64,000 nucleotides of DNA from Cohnella rhizoplanae (GTDB lineage: Bacteria; Bacillota; Bacilli; Paenibacillales; Paenibacillaceae). The DNA lies in assembly GCF_948329515.1 (NCBI RefSeq), contig NZ_CAOJCN010000003.1:372001-436000 (forward strand), in the 5' to 3' direction. This document shows, in pieces, positions 32,419 to 40,220 of the stretch. A model generated the notes under the pieces. It saw nothing but the letters and a program-made list of their open reading frames with translations. It was not told the DNA's origin and made no database searches. The position numbers were made by a program, and so were the translations under genes. How positions within the stretch are numbered: the stretch's first letter is position 1; the number at the start of each line of letters is the position of its first letter.

Positions 32419-33243
32419 ATCGTATATCAATCCATCAACATTATCGAAGAAGCTGCGGCCTATATTGCCGAGCGCACGGATTTGCGACCGGAGGTCGGGC
32501 TCATTCTCGGTTCGGGTCTCGGCGTTATCGGCGACGATATGGAGCAGGCAGTCACGATTCCTTACGAAGATATCCCTCATTTTCCCGTGTCCACGGTCGA
32601 AGGCCATGCCGGCGAACTTGTCGTCGGACGGCTGCAGGGCCGTCCGGTCGCGCTGATGCGCGGACGGTTCCACATGTACGAGGGCTATGAGCCTGAACGC
32701 ACGGCGCTGCCAGTGCGCGTCATGAAGGCGCTGGGCATCAAAACGCTGTTCGTCACGAACGCGGCAGGCGGCGTCAACTTGGATTACGAGCCGGGCAACC
32801 TGATGATTATATCCGATCATCTCAACCTGACGGGCCGCAATCCGCTCGTCGGCCCGAACGACAACGCGCTTGGCGTCCGGTTCCCGGACATGTCCGACGC
32901 GTATACCCGCAGACTGCGCGATATCGCCAGGAACACGGCCGCCGAGCTCGGCATACCGGTTCGCGAGGGCGTATATGCGGGCCTCCTCGGACCGAATTAC
33001 GAGACCCCTGCCGAGATCCGCATGCTGCGCGTCATCGGCGCGGACGCCGTCGGCATGTCGACCGTCTCCGAGGTTCTCGTCGCGCGCCATTCGGGTCTCG
33101 AGGTTCTCGGCATCTCCTGCATCAGCAACATGGCGGCGGGCATTCTCGACCAGCCTTTGTCCCACGAAGAAGTGATGGAGACGACGGAGCGCGTCAAGCA
33201 GCAGTTCATCCGACTCGTAATGGCCCTGCTGCCCAAGCTTTAA
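32419..33243 (+). CDS. punA: Purine nucleoside phosphorylase (apparent ATC start)
   Basis: 274 residues if read from ATC 32419, close to the 271 of B. subtilis PunA. No ATG, GTG or TTG exists in frame before TTG 32482, and that start would remove the conserved N-terminal helix ([25 protein letters not shown] corresponds to IERAAAFI...GLILGSG). AGAGGAG lies 9 nt before ATC, ideal spacing. Motifs are [35 protein letters not shown] and the GMSTVSEV segment. It phosphorolyses purine nucleosides; the product ribose 1-phosphate goes to DeoB, encoded upstream. The start may instead be ATT 32413, or there may be a sequencing error at the start codon. Confidence 0.9.
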   Translation: MVYQSINIIEEAAAYIAERTDLRPEVGLILGSGLGVIGDDMEQAVTIPYEDIPHFPVSTVEGHAGELVVGRLQGRPVALMRGRFHMYEGYEPERTALPVRVMKALGIKTLFVTNAAGGVNLDYEPGNLMIISDHLNLTGRNPLVGPNDNALGVRFPDMSDAYTRRLRDIARNTAAELGIPVREGVYAGLLGPNYETPAEIRMLRVIGADAVGMSTVSEVLVARHSGLEVLGISCISNMAAGILDQPLSHEEVMETTERVKQQFIRLVMALLPKL

Positions 33244-33301
33244 TTTACGTAGCGTAACTTTGGACGAGCAAGGCGTACTTAAGAAGGAGGGCCCCGCAAC
33301 C

Positions 33302-34609
33302 ATGAGAGCCGTAGACATCATTCGGAAAAAACGGTTCGGCGGAGAACTGACCGAGTCCGAGATCCAATTTCTAATCGCGGGACTCGTGGACGGTACGATC
33401 CCCGACTATCAAATCTCGGCGTGGGCCATGACGGTCTGCTACATGGGCATGACGGACCGAGAAACGGCAGCCCTGACGCTCGCGATGGCCAACTCCGGCG
33501 ATACGGTCGATCTCTCGGCCATCGCCGGCGTGAAGGTGGACAAGCACAGCACGGGCGGCGTCGGCGACAAGACGACGCTCATCGTCGGACCGCTCGTCGC
33601 GGCCTGCGGCGTGCCTGTCGCCAAGATGAGCGGCAGAGGCCTGGGCCATACCGGCGGCACCATCGACAAGCTCGAGTCGATCCCGGGCTTCCGCACGGAA
33701 CTGAGCAGGGAGGACTTCTTCGCGCAGGTAAGCGAGATCGGCGTCGCCGTCATCGGTCAGAGCGGCAATATCGCGCCGGCGGACAAAAAGCTGTACGCGC
33801 TGCGCGACGTGACCGCGACGGTCGAATCCATCCCGCTCATCGCCAGCTCCGTGATGAGCAAGAAAATCGCGGCCGGCGCCGACGCGATCCTGCTCGACGT
33901 CAAGTCCGGCGACGGCGCCTTCATGAAGACGCCGGAAGAGGCGGCCAAGCTTGCCGAGGCGATGGTCGCCATCGGCAATCAGGTCGGCCGCCGCACCGTC
34001 GCCGTCATCAGCGACATGGACCAACCGCTGGGACGCACGATCGGCAATGCCCTCGAGGTCCGCGAAGCGATCGAAGTGCTGCGCGGCGAAGGCCCGGCCG
34101 ACCTAAGAGAAGTCTCGCTCGTCCTGGCCAGCCATATGCTGGTGCTCGGCGGCATAGCCGCCGATACGGACGGCGCGCGTCGGCGGCTGGAGACGGCCAT
34201 CTCCTCCGGCGAAGCGCTGCGCAAGTTCGCGGCCTTCCTGTCCGCCCAGGGCGGCGACCCGGGCGTCACGGAAGATCTGTCCAAGCTTCCCCAAGCGCCG
34301 CTTCGAATGCCCGTGCCGGCTGCGGGCGAAGGTTATGTCCTCGGCATCGAGGCCGAAGCGATCGGTCTAGCCGCCATGACGCTGGGCGCCGGACGCGCGA
34401 CCAAGGACGACGAGATCGACTATGCCGTAGGCATCGAGCTCGCTGCCAAGCCGGGCGACTTCGTGCGCGAAGGCGACACGCTCGCTACGCTGTATGTGCG
34501 CGCCGACGACGATCGGGCGGCAAGCGCCATCGAATCCGTGCGCGCGGCATACCGCTTGGGCGCAGAGCGCGGCCCCGATAGACCGCTGCTCCACGGGATT
34601 ATTCAGTAA
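33302..34609 (+). CDS. pdp: Pyrimidine-nucleoside phosphorylase
   Basis: 435 residues from ATG 33302 (AAGGAGGG 10 nt upstream). The glycosyltransferase family 3 motif [12 protein letters not shown] (phosphate binding), [18 protein letters not shown] and the C-terminal swivelling domain ('[19 protein letters not shown]') are clear. It phosphorolyses uridine, thymidine and deoxyuridine. Together with deoB and punA it forms a nucleoside salvage operon. The operon ends with a strong terminator. Confidence 0.95.
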   Translation: MRAVDIIRKKRFGGELTESEIQFLIAGLVDGTIPDYQISAWAMTVCYMGMTDRETAALTLAMANSGDTVDLSAIAGVKVDKHSTGGVGDKTTLIVGPLVAACGVPVAKMSGRGLGHTGGTIDKLESIPGFRTELSREDFFAQVSEIGVAVIGQSGNIAPADKKLYALRDVTATVESIPLIASSVMSKKIAAGADAILLDVKSGDGAFMKTPEEAAKLAEAMVAIGNQVGRRTVAVISDMDQPLGRTIGNALEVREAIEVLRGEGPADLREVSLVLASHMLVLGGIAADTDGARRRLETAISSGEALRKFAAFLSAQGGDPGVTEDLSKLPQAPLRMPVPAAGEGYVLGIEAEAIGLAAMTLGAGRATKDDEIDYAVGIELAAKPGDFVREGDTLATLYVRADDDRAASAIESVRAAYRLGAERGPDRPLLHGIIQ

Positions 34610-34627
34610 ATACGATAACTCGGCCAG

Positions 34628-34654
34628 CCCCTTTCAGCAGAAAGGGGTGTTTTT
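34628..34654 (+). terminator. Terminator of the nucleoside operon
   Basis: CCCCTTT, loop CAGCAG, AAAGGGG, then TGTTTTT. Confidence 0.9.
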
Positions 34655-34757
34655 GCGTGGAGTTCGTCTGGAATAAAATGGATCCTTGATCGCGTGGCAA
34701 CCTTTTTCTCGCATTTCCGGGCTTATCCCGTAGGCTCAAAGACTTTTCTGGAAGGCG

Positions 34758-34787
34758 TTGACAATATGAGTTTCACCTTGATAAAAT
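34758..34787 (+). promoter_or_regulatory. Transposase promoter
   Basis: TTGACA (34758-34763), an 18-nt spacer and TAAAAT (34782-34787), inside the IS left end, about 38 nt before the ATG. Confidence 0.65.
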
Positions 34788-34825
34788 AGGAACATAAGTT
34801 CTCGTTTTGATTAAGGAGGGCTAGT

Positions 34826-35713
34826 ATGCTTCCGATCGTAGTTCCTAAAGGATCTTGGGAAACATGGACGGAGGAGCAATGCATAGAGGCGCTGTACCAG
34901 GCGCGCTGGCCGCACGGTTTTCGTTGCCCCGCCTGCAACTATCCGCATTGCTCGGTCAGCCGTACGCGCAAGCACCCGCTATACGTCTGCTCTTCCTGTC
35001 GACTGCAGACCTCGATTACTGCGGGAACGGTCATGCACGGAACGAGGACGCCGTTGCGACTCTGGTTTAGAGCGATGCTCTGGATTGGCGAAGAGGCGAC
35101 GTCCGTCGAACTGTCCGAGGTACTGGGCGTGACCTATAAGACTGCTTGGTTGATCGGTCACAAGCTGCGCGACGCGTTGACGCTGGTGGCGGAAGAAAGT
35201 AAGCTGTCTGGCTCCGTGGCCGTGACTGGCGGCGTTTATGGCTGGAGATGTTTCTCGAGTCTCGTGACCGAGCCGACGGACCAACCTATCGTCATCGGGG
35301 CTGAGCTGGATGGCGAGGAGATCCAGTTCGTTAAGATGGTACAAATGGATTTGAGCGTGGTAGGCAAGTCGCGCTTGTTGACCAGATATGTATACGATGT
35401 ATTTTCGGAGTTTCATGCGGAGGTCGACTTTAAAAGGGTAAAAACATTCGCCTACCGCGGAATGAAGAGCTTTAAGCCGTTATCCGCGATCCTAATGAAG
35501 GCCATGCATTGGTTCGATCATACGCTGCAGGGACTGGGACCCAAGCACCTTCAGGCTTATTTGAATCAGCAAGCATTCGTATACAATATCAATCGTTCTG
35601 GTCAAGGCCTGCTTTGGTATCTCATGAGGTTATGCGGCTCCACCATGACCATTACATACAGACAACTGACGAGACCAAGGGCCAGGGTTCCGAATCGTTA
35701 TTGGGCAGCTTAA
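34826..35713 (+). CDS. IS1595-family transposase, probably with altered active site
   Basis: 295 residues from ATG with AAGGAGGG upstream. N-terminal zinc ribbon (CPAC at about 31-34 and CSSC at about 53-56), a helix-turn-helix region ('SVELSEVLGVTYKTAWLIGHKLRDAL'), then the DDE-type domain. 'GLGPKHLQAYLNQQAFVYN' near the C-terminus is the conserved family end. In related Paenibacillaceae copies a segment like LSGVVRVNDAVYG holds the first Asp; here it reads LSGSVAVTGGVYG, without Asp. The enzyme may therefore be inactive. Base composition is lower in GC than the neighbours, as expected of a mobile gene. Confidence 0.85.
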   Translation: MLPIVVPKGSWETWTEEQCIEALYQARWPHGFRCPACNYPHCSVSRTRKHPLYVCSSCRLQTSITAGTVMHGTRTPLRLWFRAMLWIGEEATSVELSEVLGVTYKTAWLIGHKLRDALTLVAEESKLSGSVAVTGGVYGWRCFSSLVTEPTDQPIVIGAELDGEEIQFVKMVQMDLSVVGKSRLLTRYVYDVFSEFHAEVDFKRVKTFAYRGMKSFKPLSAILMKAMHWFDHTLQGLGPKHLQAYLNQQAFVYNINRSGQGLLWYLMRLCGSTMTITYRQLTRPRARVPNRYWAA

Positions 35714-35719
35714 GTTTTT

Positions 35720-35763
35720 TCCTTCTTGTGGACCATGTATTTTATCCTTCTTGTGGACCATGT
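35720..35763. repeat. 19-nt direct repeat behind the transposase gene
   Basis: TCCTTCTTGTGGACCATGT occurs at 35720-35738 and again at 35745-35763, separated by 6 nt (25-nt period). It sits inside the IS right end. Nothing in the sequence shows its role. Confidence 0.9.
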
Positions 35764-35961
35764 TGTCAACCTGTAATAATCTAATGGTCTTTGTTTTTGA
35801 TCGGTAATTGAGTGAAGGGGATAAGCCCGGAAACGCATTTCGCGGTTATATTCCCGCCCGCTGAAACCAATTTATTACATATATTACACAATAAATAAAA
35901 TCACTTTCCTTCCGCTGATTTTCCTCGCCCAAGCGGTTTTCGGGATTCGCCCCACAACCTG

Positions 35962-35991
35962 GAATATGATGCAGATGCTGCGGGCACACTA
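35962..35991 (+). promoter_or_regulatory. Forespore-type (sigma-F/G) promoter candidate for dacF
   Basis: GAATA (35962-35966), an 18-nt spacer and CACACTA (35985-35991). This compares with the forespore consensus G-N-ATR, 18 nt, CATNNTA; one mismatch in the -10. It lies 56 nt before the dacF start and 120 nt beyond the IS end. Confidence 0.4.
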
Positions 35992-36046
35992 GGTCTCAAG
36001 ACGATCTCAGGCCGGATTCGGCCGGCCGCCAGGAGGGACATCATTC

Positions 36047-37261
36047 TTGAGTCACCAACAACGTAAACTTCTAAGTCGTCCTTGGGGAAAGGCGCTCGCG
36101 CTGAGCGTCGCGGCTTCGCTGTTGCTGCCGGCATCGGCATGGGCCAAGGAGAGCGCCGCTCCGTCCGGAGGTCCGCAGACGGACCTGGCCGCCAATGCCC
36201 GCTCCGCCGTGCTCATGGACGCGGACAGCGGCACCGTCGTCTACGAGAAAAACAGTCATTCGGCGCTGCCGCCAGCGAGCATCACCAAGATCATGACGAT
36301 GCTGCTGGTCATGGAAGCGATCGACGACGACAGGATTAAGCTCACTGACACCGTGTCCACCAGCGAATATGCGGCATCGATGGGCGGGTCGCAAATCTTC
36401 CTGGAGCCTGGCGAGCAGATGACCGTGAACGATATGCTCAAGGGCGTGGCGATGGCGTCCGGCAACGACGCTTCGGTGGCGCTGGCGGAAAAGCTGGCCG
36501 GCAGCGAGCAAGAGTTCGTCAAAATGATGAACAAACGTGCGGAAGAGCTTGGCATGAAGGATACGCGGTTCGCGAATTGCAACGGTCTGCCGGCTGCGGG
36601 TCATGTATCGTCCGCGCACGATATCGCGGTGATGTCGCGCGAGCTGCTCAAGCACCCGGAGATTACGAAGTACACGGGCGCCTATCAGGATTACCTCCGC
36701 AAAGATAAGGAGAAGCCGTTCTGGCTCGTCAACACGAACAAGCTGGTGCGCTTCTATCCCGGCGCGGACGGCCTCAAGACGGGGTTTACGAGCGAGGCGA
36801 AGTTCTGTTTGTCGGCGACGGCCAAGCGCGACAACCTTCGCATGATCGTCGTCGTCATGGGCGAGCCCAATACGAAGACGCGCAATGCCGAGGTATCCAA
36901 GCTGCTCGACTACGCATTTGCACAATATTCGAACGTGCAGATCTACAAGACGGGCGACACGATCGGCACGCTGAAGATCGAGAAGGGCGAGTCGGCGGAG
37001 ATGCCGATCGTGGCCAAGCATTCTTACAGCGTGCTCGTGCGAAAGGGCGTAGGCGGCAAGGAAATTCGTCACGAGGTGGCGCTCCAGGACAAGGTGATGG
37101 CGCCGGTAACGGCTGGCCAGCAGGTCGGCAAGCTGATCGTATACAGGGGCAACGAGGTGCTCGCGGAATTCCCGATCGAAGCGCCGCAGCACATCGACAG
37201 AGCGGGTTATTGGACGTTGCTGAAGCGATCGACCGGTAAGCTGTTTCTAGGCGGAAAATGA
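36047..37261 (+). CDS. dacF: D-alanyl-D-alanine carboxypeptidase DacF
   Basis: 404 residues from TTG 36047 (AGGAGGG 9 nt upstream). Signal peptide about 1-33 (ALALSVAASLLLPASAWA). Penicillin-binding motifs are SITK (Ser78-Lys81), SGN and KTG, in the peptidase S11 domain (about 45-290), followed by a PBP5-like C-terminal beta domain (about 305-390) and a hydrophobic or amphipathic end. It trims peptidoglycan side chains. In B. subtilis dacF lies directly before spoIIAA and is forespore expressed (sigma-F/G), and the same order holds here. The IS insertion lies upstream of its promoter region. Confidence 0.94.
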   Translation: MSHQQRKLLSRPWGKALALSVAASLLLPASAWAKESAAPSGGPQTDLAANARSAVLMDADSGTVVYEKNSHSALPPASITKIMTMLLVMEAIDDDRIKLTDTVSTSEYAASMGGSQIFLEPGEQMTVNDMLKGVAMASGNDASVALAEKLAGSEQEFVKMMNKRAEELGMKDTRFANCNGLPAAGHVSSAHDIAVMSRELLKHPEITKYTGAYQDYLRKDKEKPFWLVNTNKLVRFYPGADGLKTGFTSEAKFCLSATAKRDNLRMIVVVMGEPNTKTRNAEVSKLLDYAFAQYSNVQIYKTGDTIGTLKIEKGESAEMPIVAKHSYSVLVRKGVGGKEIRHEVALQDKVMAPVTAGQQVGKLIVYRGNEVLAEFPIEAPQHIDRAGYWTLLKRSTGKLFLGGK

Positions 37262-37351
37262 AGACATGCAAGGCGGCGGGGCGAACATTCGTCTCCGCTT
37301 CTTTGCGTATTTTGTCGCCTTTTCAAAGGCTTCTTCTAGTTTTGTCGGAGG

Positions 37352-37381
37352 GCAGGAATGGGAGGGAGCGTCGTAGAATGA
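37352..37381 (+). promoter_or_regulatory. Sigma-H-like promoter of the spoIIA operon
   Basis: GCAGGAATG (37352-37360), a 12-nt spacer and GTAGAATGA (37373-37381) match the sigma-H consensus (RNAGGAWWW, 11-12 nt, RNNGAATWW). spoIIA is a sigma-H and Spo0A target in B. subtilis. I did not find a clear 0A box. Confidence 0.75.
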
Positions 37382-37427
37382 TATGCATCTACCATAAACT
37401 TGAAGGCGCATGAGAGGAGAATCGGAA

Positions 37428-37781
37428 ATGAGCTTGCAGGTGGAACTGGAGCAGCAGCGCAACGTGCTCATCGTTCGCTTGAGAGGAGAATTGGACCATC
37501 ATACGGCGGATATCGTCCGCTTCAAGATGGAGGATGCGATACTGCGCGGCAGATGCGACCATGTGGTGCTCAGTCTAAGAGACCTGCAATTCATGGACAG
37601 CTCCGGACTGGGGGTCGTACTGGGCCGGTACAAGCTCGTTAAAGGACGCGGCGGCCGCATGGTCGTCTGCGACGCGCACGACAACGTCAAGCGGCTTTTC
37701 GAGCTGTCCGGTTTGTACAAGATTCTTTCGTTCTACGATACTGAGCGCTCGGCGCTGGCCGGTCTGGAGGTCGTATCATGA
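37428..37781 (+). CDS. spoIIAA: Anti-sigma-F factor antagonist SpoIIAA
   Basis: 117 residues from ATG 37428 (AGAGGAG 8 nt upstream; an earlier in-frame start is disfavoured). STAS domain with the phosphorylation site FMDSSGLGV (Ser58). Unphosphorylated SpoIIAA binds SpoIIAB and frees sigma-F in the forespore; SpoIIE dephosphorylates it. Stop overlaps the spoIIAB start (ATGA). Length matches B. subtilis (117). Confidence 0.97.
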   Translation: MSLQVELEQQRNVLIVRLRGELDHHTADIVRFKMEDAILRGRCDHVVLSLRDLQFMDSSGLGVVLGRYKLVKGRGGRMVVCDAHDNVKRLFELSGLYKILSFYDTERSALAGLEVVS

Positions 37782-38224
37782 GCATCGACAATCATATGAA
37801 GCTCTCCTTTGCAGCAAGATCTGAGAATGAAGCGTTCGCGCGGGTCGCCGTCGCGGCGTTCGTGTCCCAGCTCGATCCGACGATGGATCAGATCAACGAC
37901 ATCAAGACCGTCGTGTCGGAAGCGGTCACTAACTCTATTATCCACGGCTACGACAACGACCCCTCCGGCATCGTGCATCTGGAGGTCCAGATCGAGCGGG
38001 ATACGATCTCGATTCTTATCCGCGACGAAGGCCGGGGCATCGAAGACCTGGATATCGCGCGTCAGCCGTTGTTCACTTCGCGACCGGAGCTGGAGCGATC
38101 CGGCATGGGCTTTACGATCATGGAAAACTTTATGGACGAATTCGAGGCGACGAGCGCGCCCCGTCAAGGCACGAGTCTCAAGATGAAGAAGCGGATCGAG
38201 TCCAAAAAAGCATTGTTCAACTAA
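37778..38224 (+). CDS. spoIIAB: Anti-sigma-F factor and kinase SpoIIAB
   Basis: 148 residues. GHKL ATPase: N-box [11 protein letters not shown] (about 46-56), G1 box DEGRGIED, G2 region RSGMGFTIM. It binds sigma-F or phosphorylates SpoIIAA. Overlap with spoIIAA keeps the two in stoichiometric balance; sigF follows 22 nt later. Confidence 0.97.
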   Translation: MSIDNHMKLSFAARSENEAFARVAVAAFVSQLDPTMDQINDIKTVVSEAVTNSIIHGYDNDPSGIVHLEVQIERDTISILIRDEGRGIEDLDIARQPLFTSRPELERSGMGFTIMENFMDEFEATSAPRQGTSLKMKKRIESKKALFN

Positions 38225-38246
38225 TACCGCGGCAGGGGTTGGGGGC

Positions 38247-39005
38247 ATGGATATCGAATGGAAACGATCTTCGCCGCCGGGTTATCTTGAAGATGCGGAG
38301 GTCAAACGGCTCATCGCGCTTAGTCAATCGGGCGATATGTCCGCACGCGACACGCTGGTGTCGAGCAATATCCGTCTCGTATGGTCGGTCGTGCAGCGCT
38401 TCGCAGGAAGAGGATACGATCCGGACGACCTTTTTCAGATCGGATGCATCGGGCTGCTCAAATCCGTGGACAAGTTCGACCTCTCCTACGAGGTCAAGTT
38501 CTCTACTTATGCGGTGCCGATGATTATCGGAGAGATTCAACGCTTTCTGCGGGACGACGGCACGCTCAAGGTCAGCCGTTCGCTGAAGGAAATGGCGGGA
38601 CGCGTGCGCAAGACGAAGGACGAGCTGTCCAAGGTGCTTGGAAGACAGCCTACGATCGGCGAGGTCGCGGAGCGTCTGGGCGTCACGCCCGAAGAAATCG
38701 TATTCGCGCAGGAGGCCAACAAGCCGCCGACGTCGATCCACGAGACGGTGTTCGAAAATGACGGCGACCCGATCACGCTTATGGATCAGATCTCGGACGA
38801 CGCGCAGGAGAAGTGGTTCGACAAGCTCGCGCTGACGCAGGCGATCCAGGCGTTGTCGGAGCGGGAGCGGCTAATCGTATACCTGCGGTACTTCCGGGAC
38901 CAGACGCAGTCGGAGGTCGCAGGCAGGCTGGGCATCTCGCAGGTACAGGTGAGCCGGCTGGAGAAGAAGATTCTGCAGAGCATCAAAGAACAAATCGCGC
39001 AGTAA
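38247..39005 (+). CDS. sigF: RNA polymerase sigma factor SigF
   Basis: 252 residues, the B. subtilis length being 255. Region 2 'SNIRLVWSVVQRFAGRGYDPDDLFQIGCIGLLKSVDKFDLSYEVKFSTYAVPMIIGEIQRFLRDD', region 3 and region 4 ('LSERERLIVYLRYFRDQTQSEVAGRLGISQVQVSRLEKKIL') are typical of the SigF/SigG group. It starts the forespore programme after septation. Held by SpoIIAB until then. A terminator follows 35 nt later. Confidence 0.97.
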   Translation: MDIEWKRSSPPGYLEDAEVKRLIALSQSGDMSARDTLVSSNIRLVWSVVQRFAGRGYDPDDLFQIGCIGLLKSVDKFDLSYEVKFSTYAVPMIIGEIQRFLRDDGTLKVSRSLKEMAGRVRKTKDELSKVLGRQPTIGEVAERLGVTPEEIVFAQEANKPPTSIHETVFENDGDPITLMDQISDDAQEKWFDKLALTQAIQALSERERLIVYLRYFRDQTQSEVAGRLGISQVQVSRLEKKILQSIKEQIAQ

Positions 39006-39039
39006 GCTTTAGCTCAAGCATTTTAAACGAAGCTGTGCC

Positions 39040-39077
39040 AAGACCGTGCTCCCGCTTTGCGGGCGCGCGGTCTTTTT
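39040..39077 (+). terminator. Terminator of the spoIIA operon
   Basis: AAGACCG pairs with CGGTCTT around an inner CCCGC/GCGGG stem, followed by TTTTT. Confidence 0.9.
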
Positions 39078-39087
39078 GCGCTTGCGG

Positions 39088-39117
39088 GGATGGGATGTCA
39101 TTCATTGCCTCATACTA
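39088..39117 (+). promoter_or_regulatory. Sigma-G-like promoter of spoVAA-spoVAB-spoVAF
   Basis: GGATG (39088-39092), an 18-nt spacer and CATACTA (39111-39117) fit the late forespore consensus (G-N-ATR, 18 nt, CATNNTA). It lies 29 nt before the spoVAA start, just after the sigF terminator. spoVA is sigma-G dependent in B. subtilis. Confidence 0.6.
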
Positions 39118-39146
39118 CGTTGAAACGATCGCTGGAGGTGTGGCGG

Positions 39147-39779
39147 TTGGGAGACGGCATCGTATATTTGCGCTTGCGGAGGCGCGTCGACGTGATGCCT
39201 GGAGCGATCATCACGCTCGGCGACATTGCCTCGATCGAGGCGGATAGCCGCTACGAGGATCGAATCGGGAAGTTGGTCATCTGGAAAATGCGTCCGGAAG
39301 ACGGCAATCTGCTCATGATCGATATGCTGCAGATCGTCCGCCTGATCCGCCGGCTGGATCCTTCGCTCACGGTCGAAACCTTCGGGGAGCCGCACGTTCT
39401 GTTGGAAGTGACGTCCGAAGGAAAGGTCAAGCCTCGATATTTGCTTCTGGTCGCGGCTTGGCTGCTGCTCTTTTTCGGGTCGGGCATGGCCATCATGAAC
39501 TTCCATGCGGACGTCGACATGCCGGTCGTGCAGCGGCGGATCGTCGAGCTGCTGACGGGCCGTCCCGATCGGCATGCCTGGCTGTTCGAGGTTCCTTATT
39601 CGCTCGGCGTCGGCCTCGGCATGCTCATCTTTTTCAACCGGGTCTTCCGCAAGCGCTTGAACGACGAACCGAACCCGCTTGAAGTCGAGATGTTCATGTA
39701 TCAGCAAAACGTGAACCATTACGTCATCACGCAGGAATACGCAAAAACGAGACAGCGGGAGGACGGCCCGGATGCGTGA
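39147..39779 (+). CDS. spoVAA: Stage V sporulation protein AA
   Basis: 210 residues from TTG 39147, chosen because GGAGG lies 8 nt upstream and the sequence then starts LGDGIVYLRLRRRV like other SpoVAA proteins (206 residues in B. subtilis). Upstream in-frame starts overlap the promoter and the sigF terminator. An N-terminal cytoplasmic domain (about 1-90) is followed by two transmembrane helices (about 96-117, 146-166). SpoVA proteins take up dipicolinic acid into the forespore. Overlaps spoVAB by 8 nt. Confidence 0.93.
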   Translation: MGDGIVYLRLRRRVDVMPGAIITLGDIASIEADSRYEDRIGKLVIWKMRPEDGNLLMIDMLQIVRLIRRLDPSLTVETFGEPHVLLEVTSEGKVKPRYLLLVAAWLLLFFGSGMAIMNFHADVDMPVVQRRIVELLTGRPDRHAWLFEVPYSLGVGLGMLIFFNRVFRKRLNDEPNPLEVEMFMYQQNVNHYVITQEYAKTRQREDGPDA

Positions 39780-40206
39780 GCTCGGGGGCGAAATACTCGT
39801 AGCGATCGTCGGACTTTCCGGCGGGTTCGCGGTAGGGAGCGCCTTCGTGGCGCTGTTGATCGTGCTTGACCTCATACCCAGACTCGTGCAACTGACGCGC
39901 GCCTACCGGCGTTCGGCGATTTTCGAATCGGCGCTGCTGGCCGGGGTCATCGGTTTCAATTGCGCCGACCTGTTCGACTGGCGGCTATCCTTGGGAAAGG
40001 GGTGGCTGGTCGCGCCGGCGGTATTCCAGGGCGTATTCGTAGGGATGCTGGCGGCGGCGCTGACCGAGGTATTGAACGTGATTCCCATCGTCGCCAAGCG
40101 ACTTCGACTGAATCGGTATTTATTGTTGCTGCTGCTGGCCATGGTCCTCGGCAAAGTAGCGGGTTCTCTGGCGGACTGGCTGTTGTTTCAGCCGATGCAC
40201 GACTGA
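39772..40206 (+). CDS. spoVAB: Stage V sporulation protein AB
   Basis: 144 residues with four predicted helices and little else. Matches SpoVAB in length and place, coupled to spoVAA by an 8-nt overlap. In B. subtilis it is followed by spoVAC, but here the next gene, 14 nt on, is the spoVAF/gerA-like one. Confidence 0.93.
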   Translation: MRELGGEILVAIVGLSGGFAVGSAFVALLIVLDLIPRLVQLTRAYRRSAIFESALLAGVIGFNCADLFDWRLSLGKGWLVAPAVFQGVFVGMLAAALTEVLNVIPIVAKRLRLNRYLLLLLLAMVLGKVAGSLADWLLFQPMHD

Positions 40207-40220
40207 ATGGAGGGACAAGC

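Larger units (their letters stand above)
34710..35841 (+). mobile_element. IS1595-type insertion sequence with target duplication
   Basis: Inverted ends CGGGCTTATCCC (from 34718) and GGGATAAGCCCGG (to about 35830) match over 23 of 28 positions when extended. The 8-nt word CGCATTTC occurs at 34710-34717 and again at 35834-35841, fitting the 8-bp target duplication of IS1595 elements, though the right-end boundary is ambiguous by about 4 nt. Length about 1.1 kb. It lies between pdp and dacF, in a gap where B. subtilis has none, so it is a clear insertion. Three solitary copies of its end sequence occur at 15876-15993. Confidence 0.8.

Noticed and set aside
39057-39146. Earlier start of spoVAA
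   Set aside because: It overlaps the sigF terminator and the sigma-G-like promoter; TTG 39147 has the good ribosome site.
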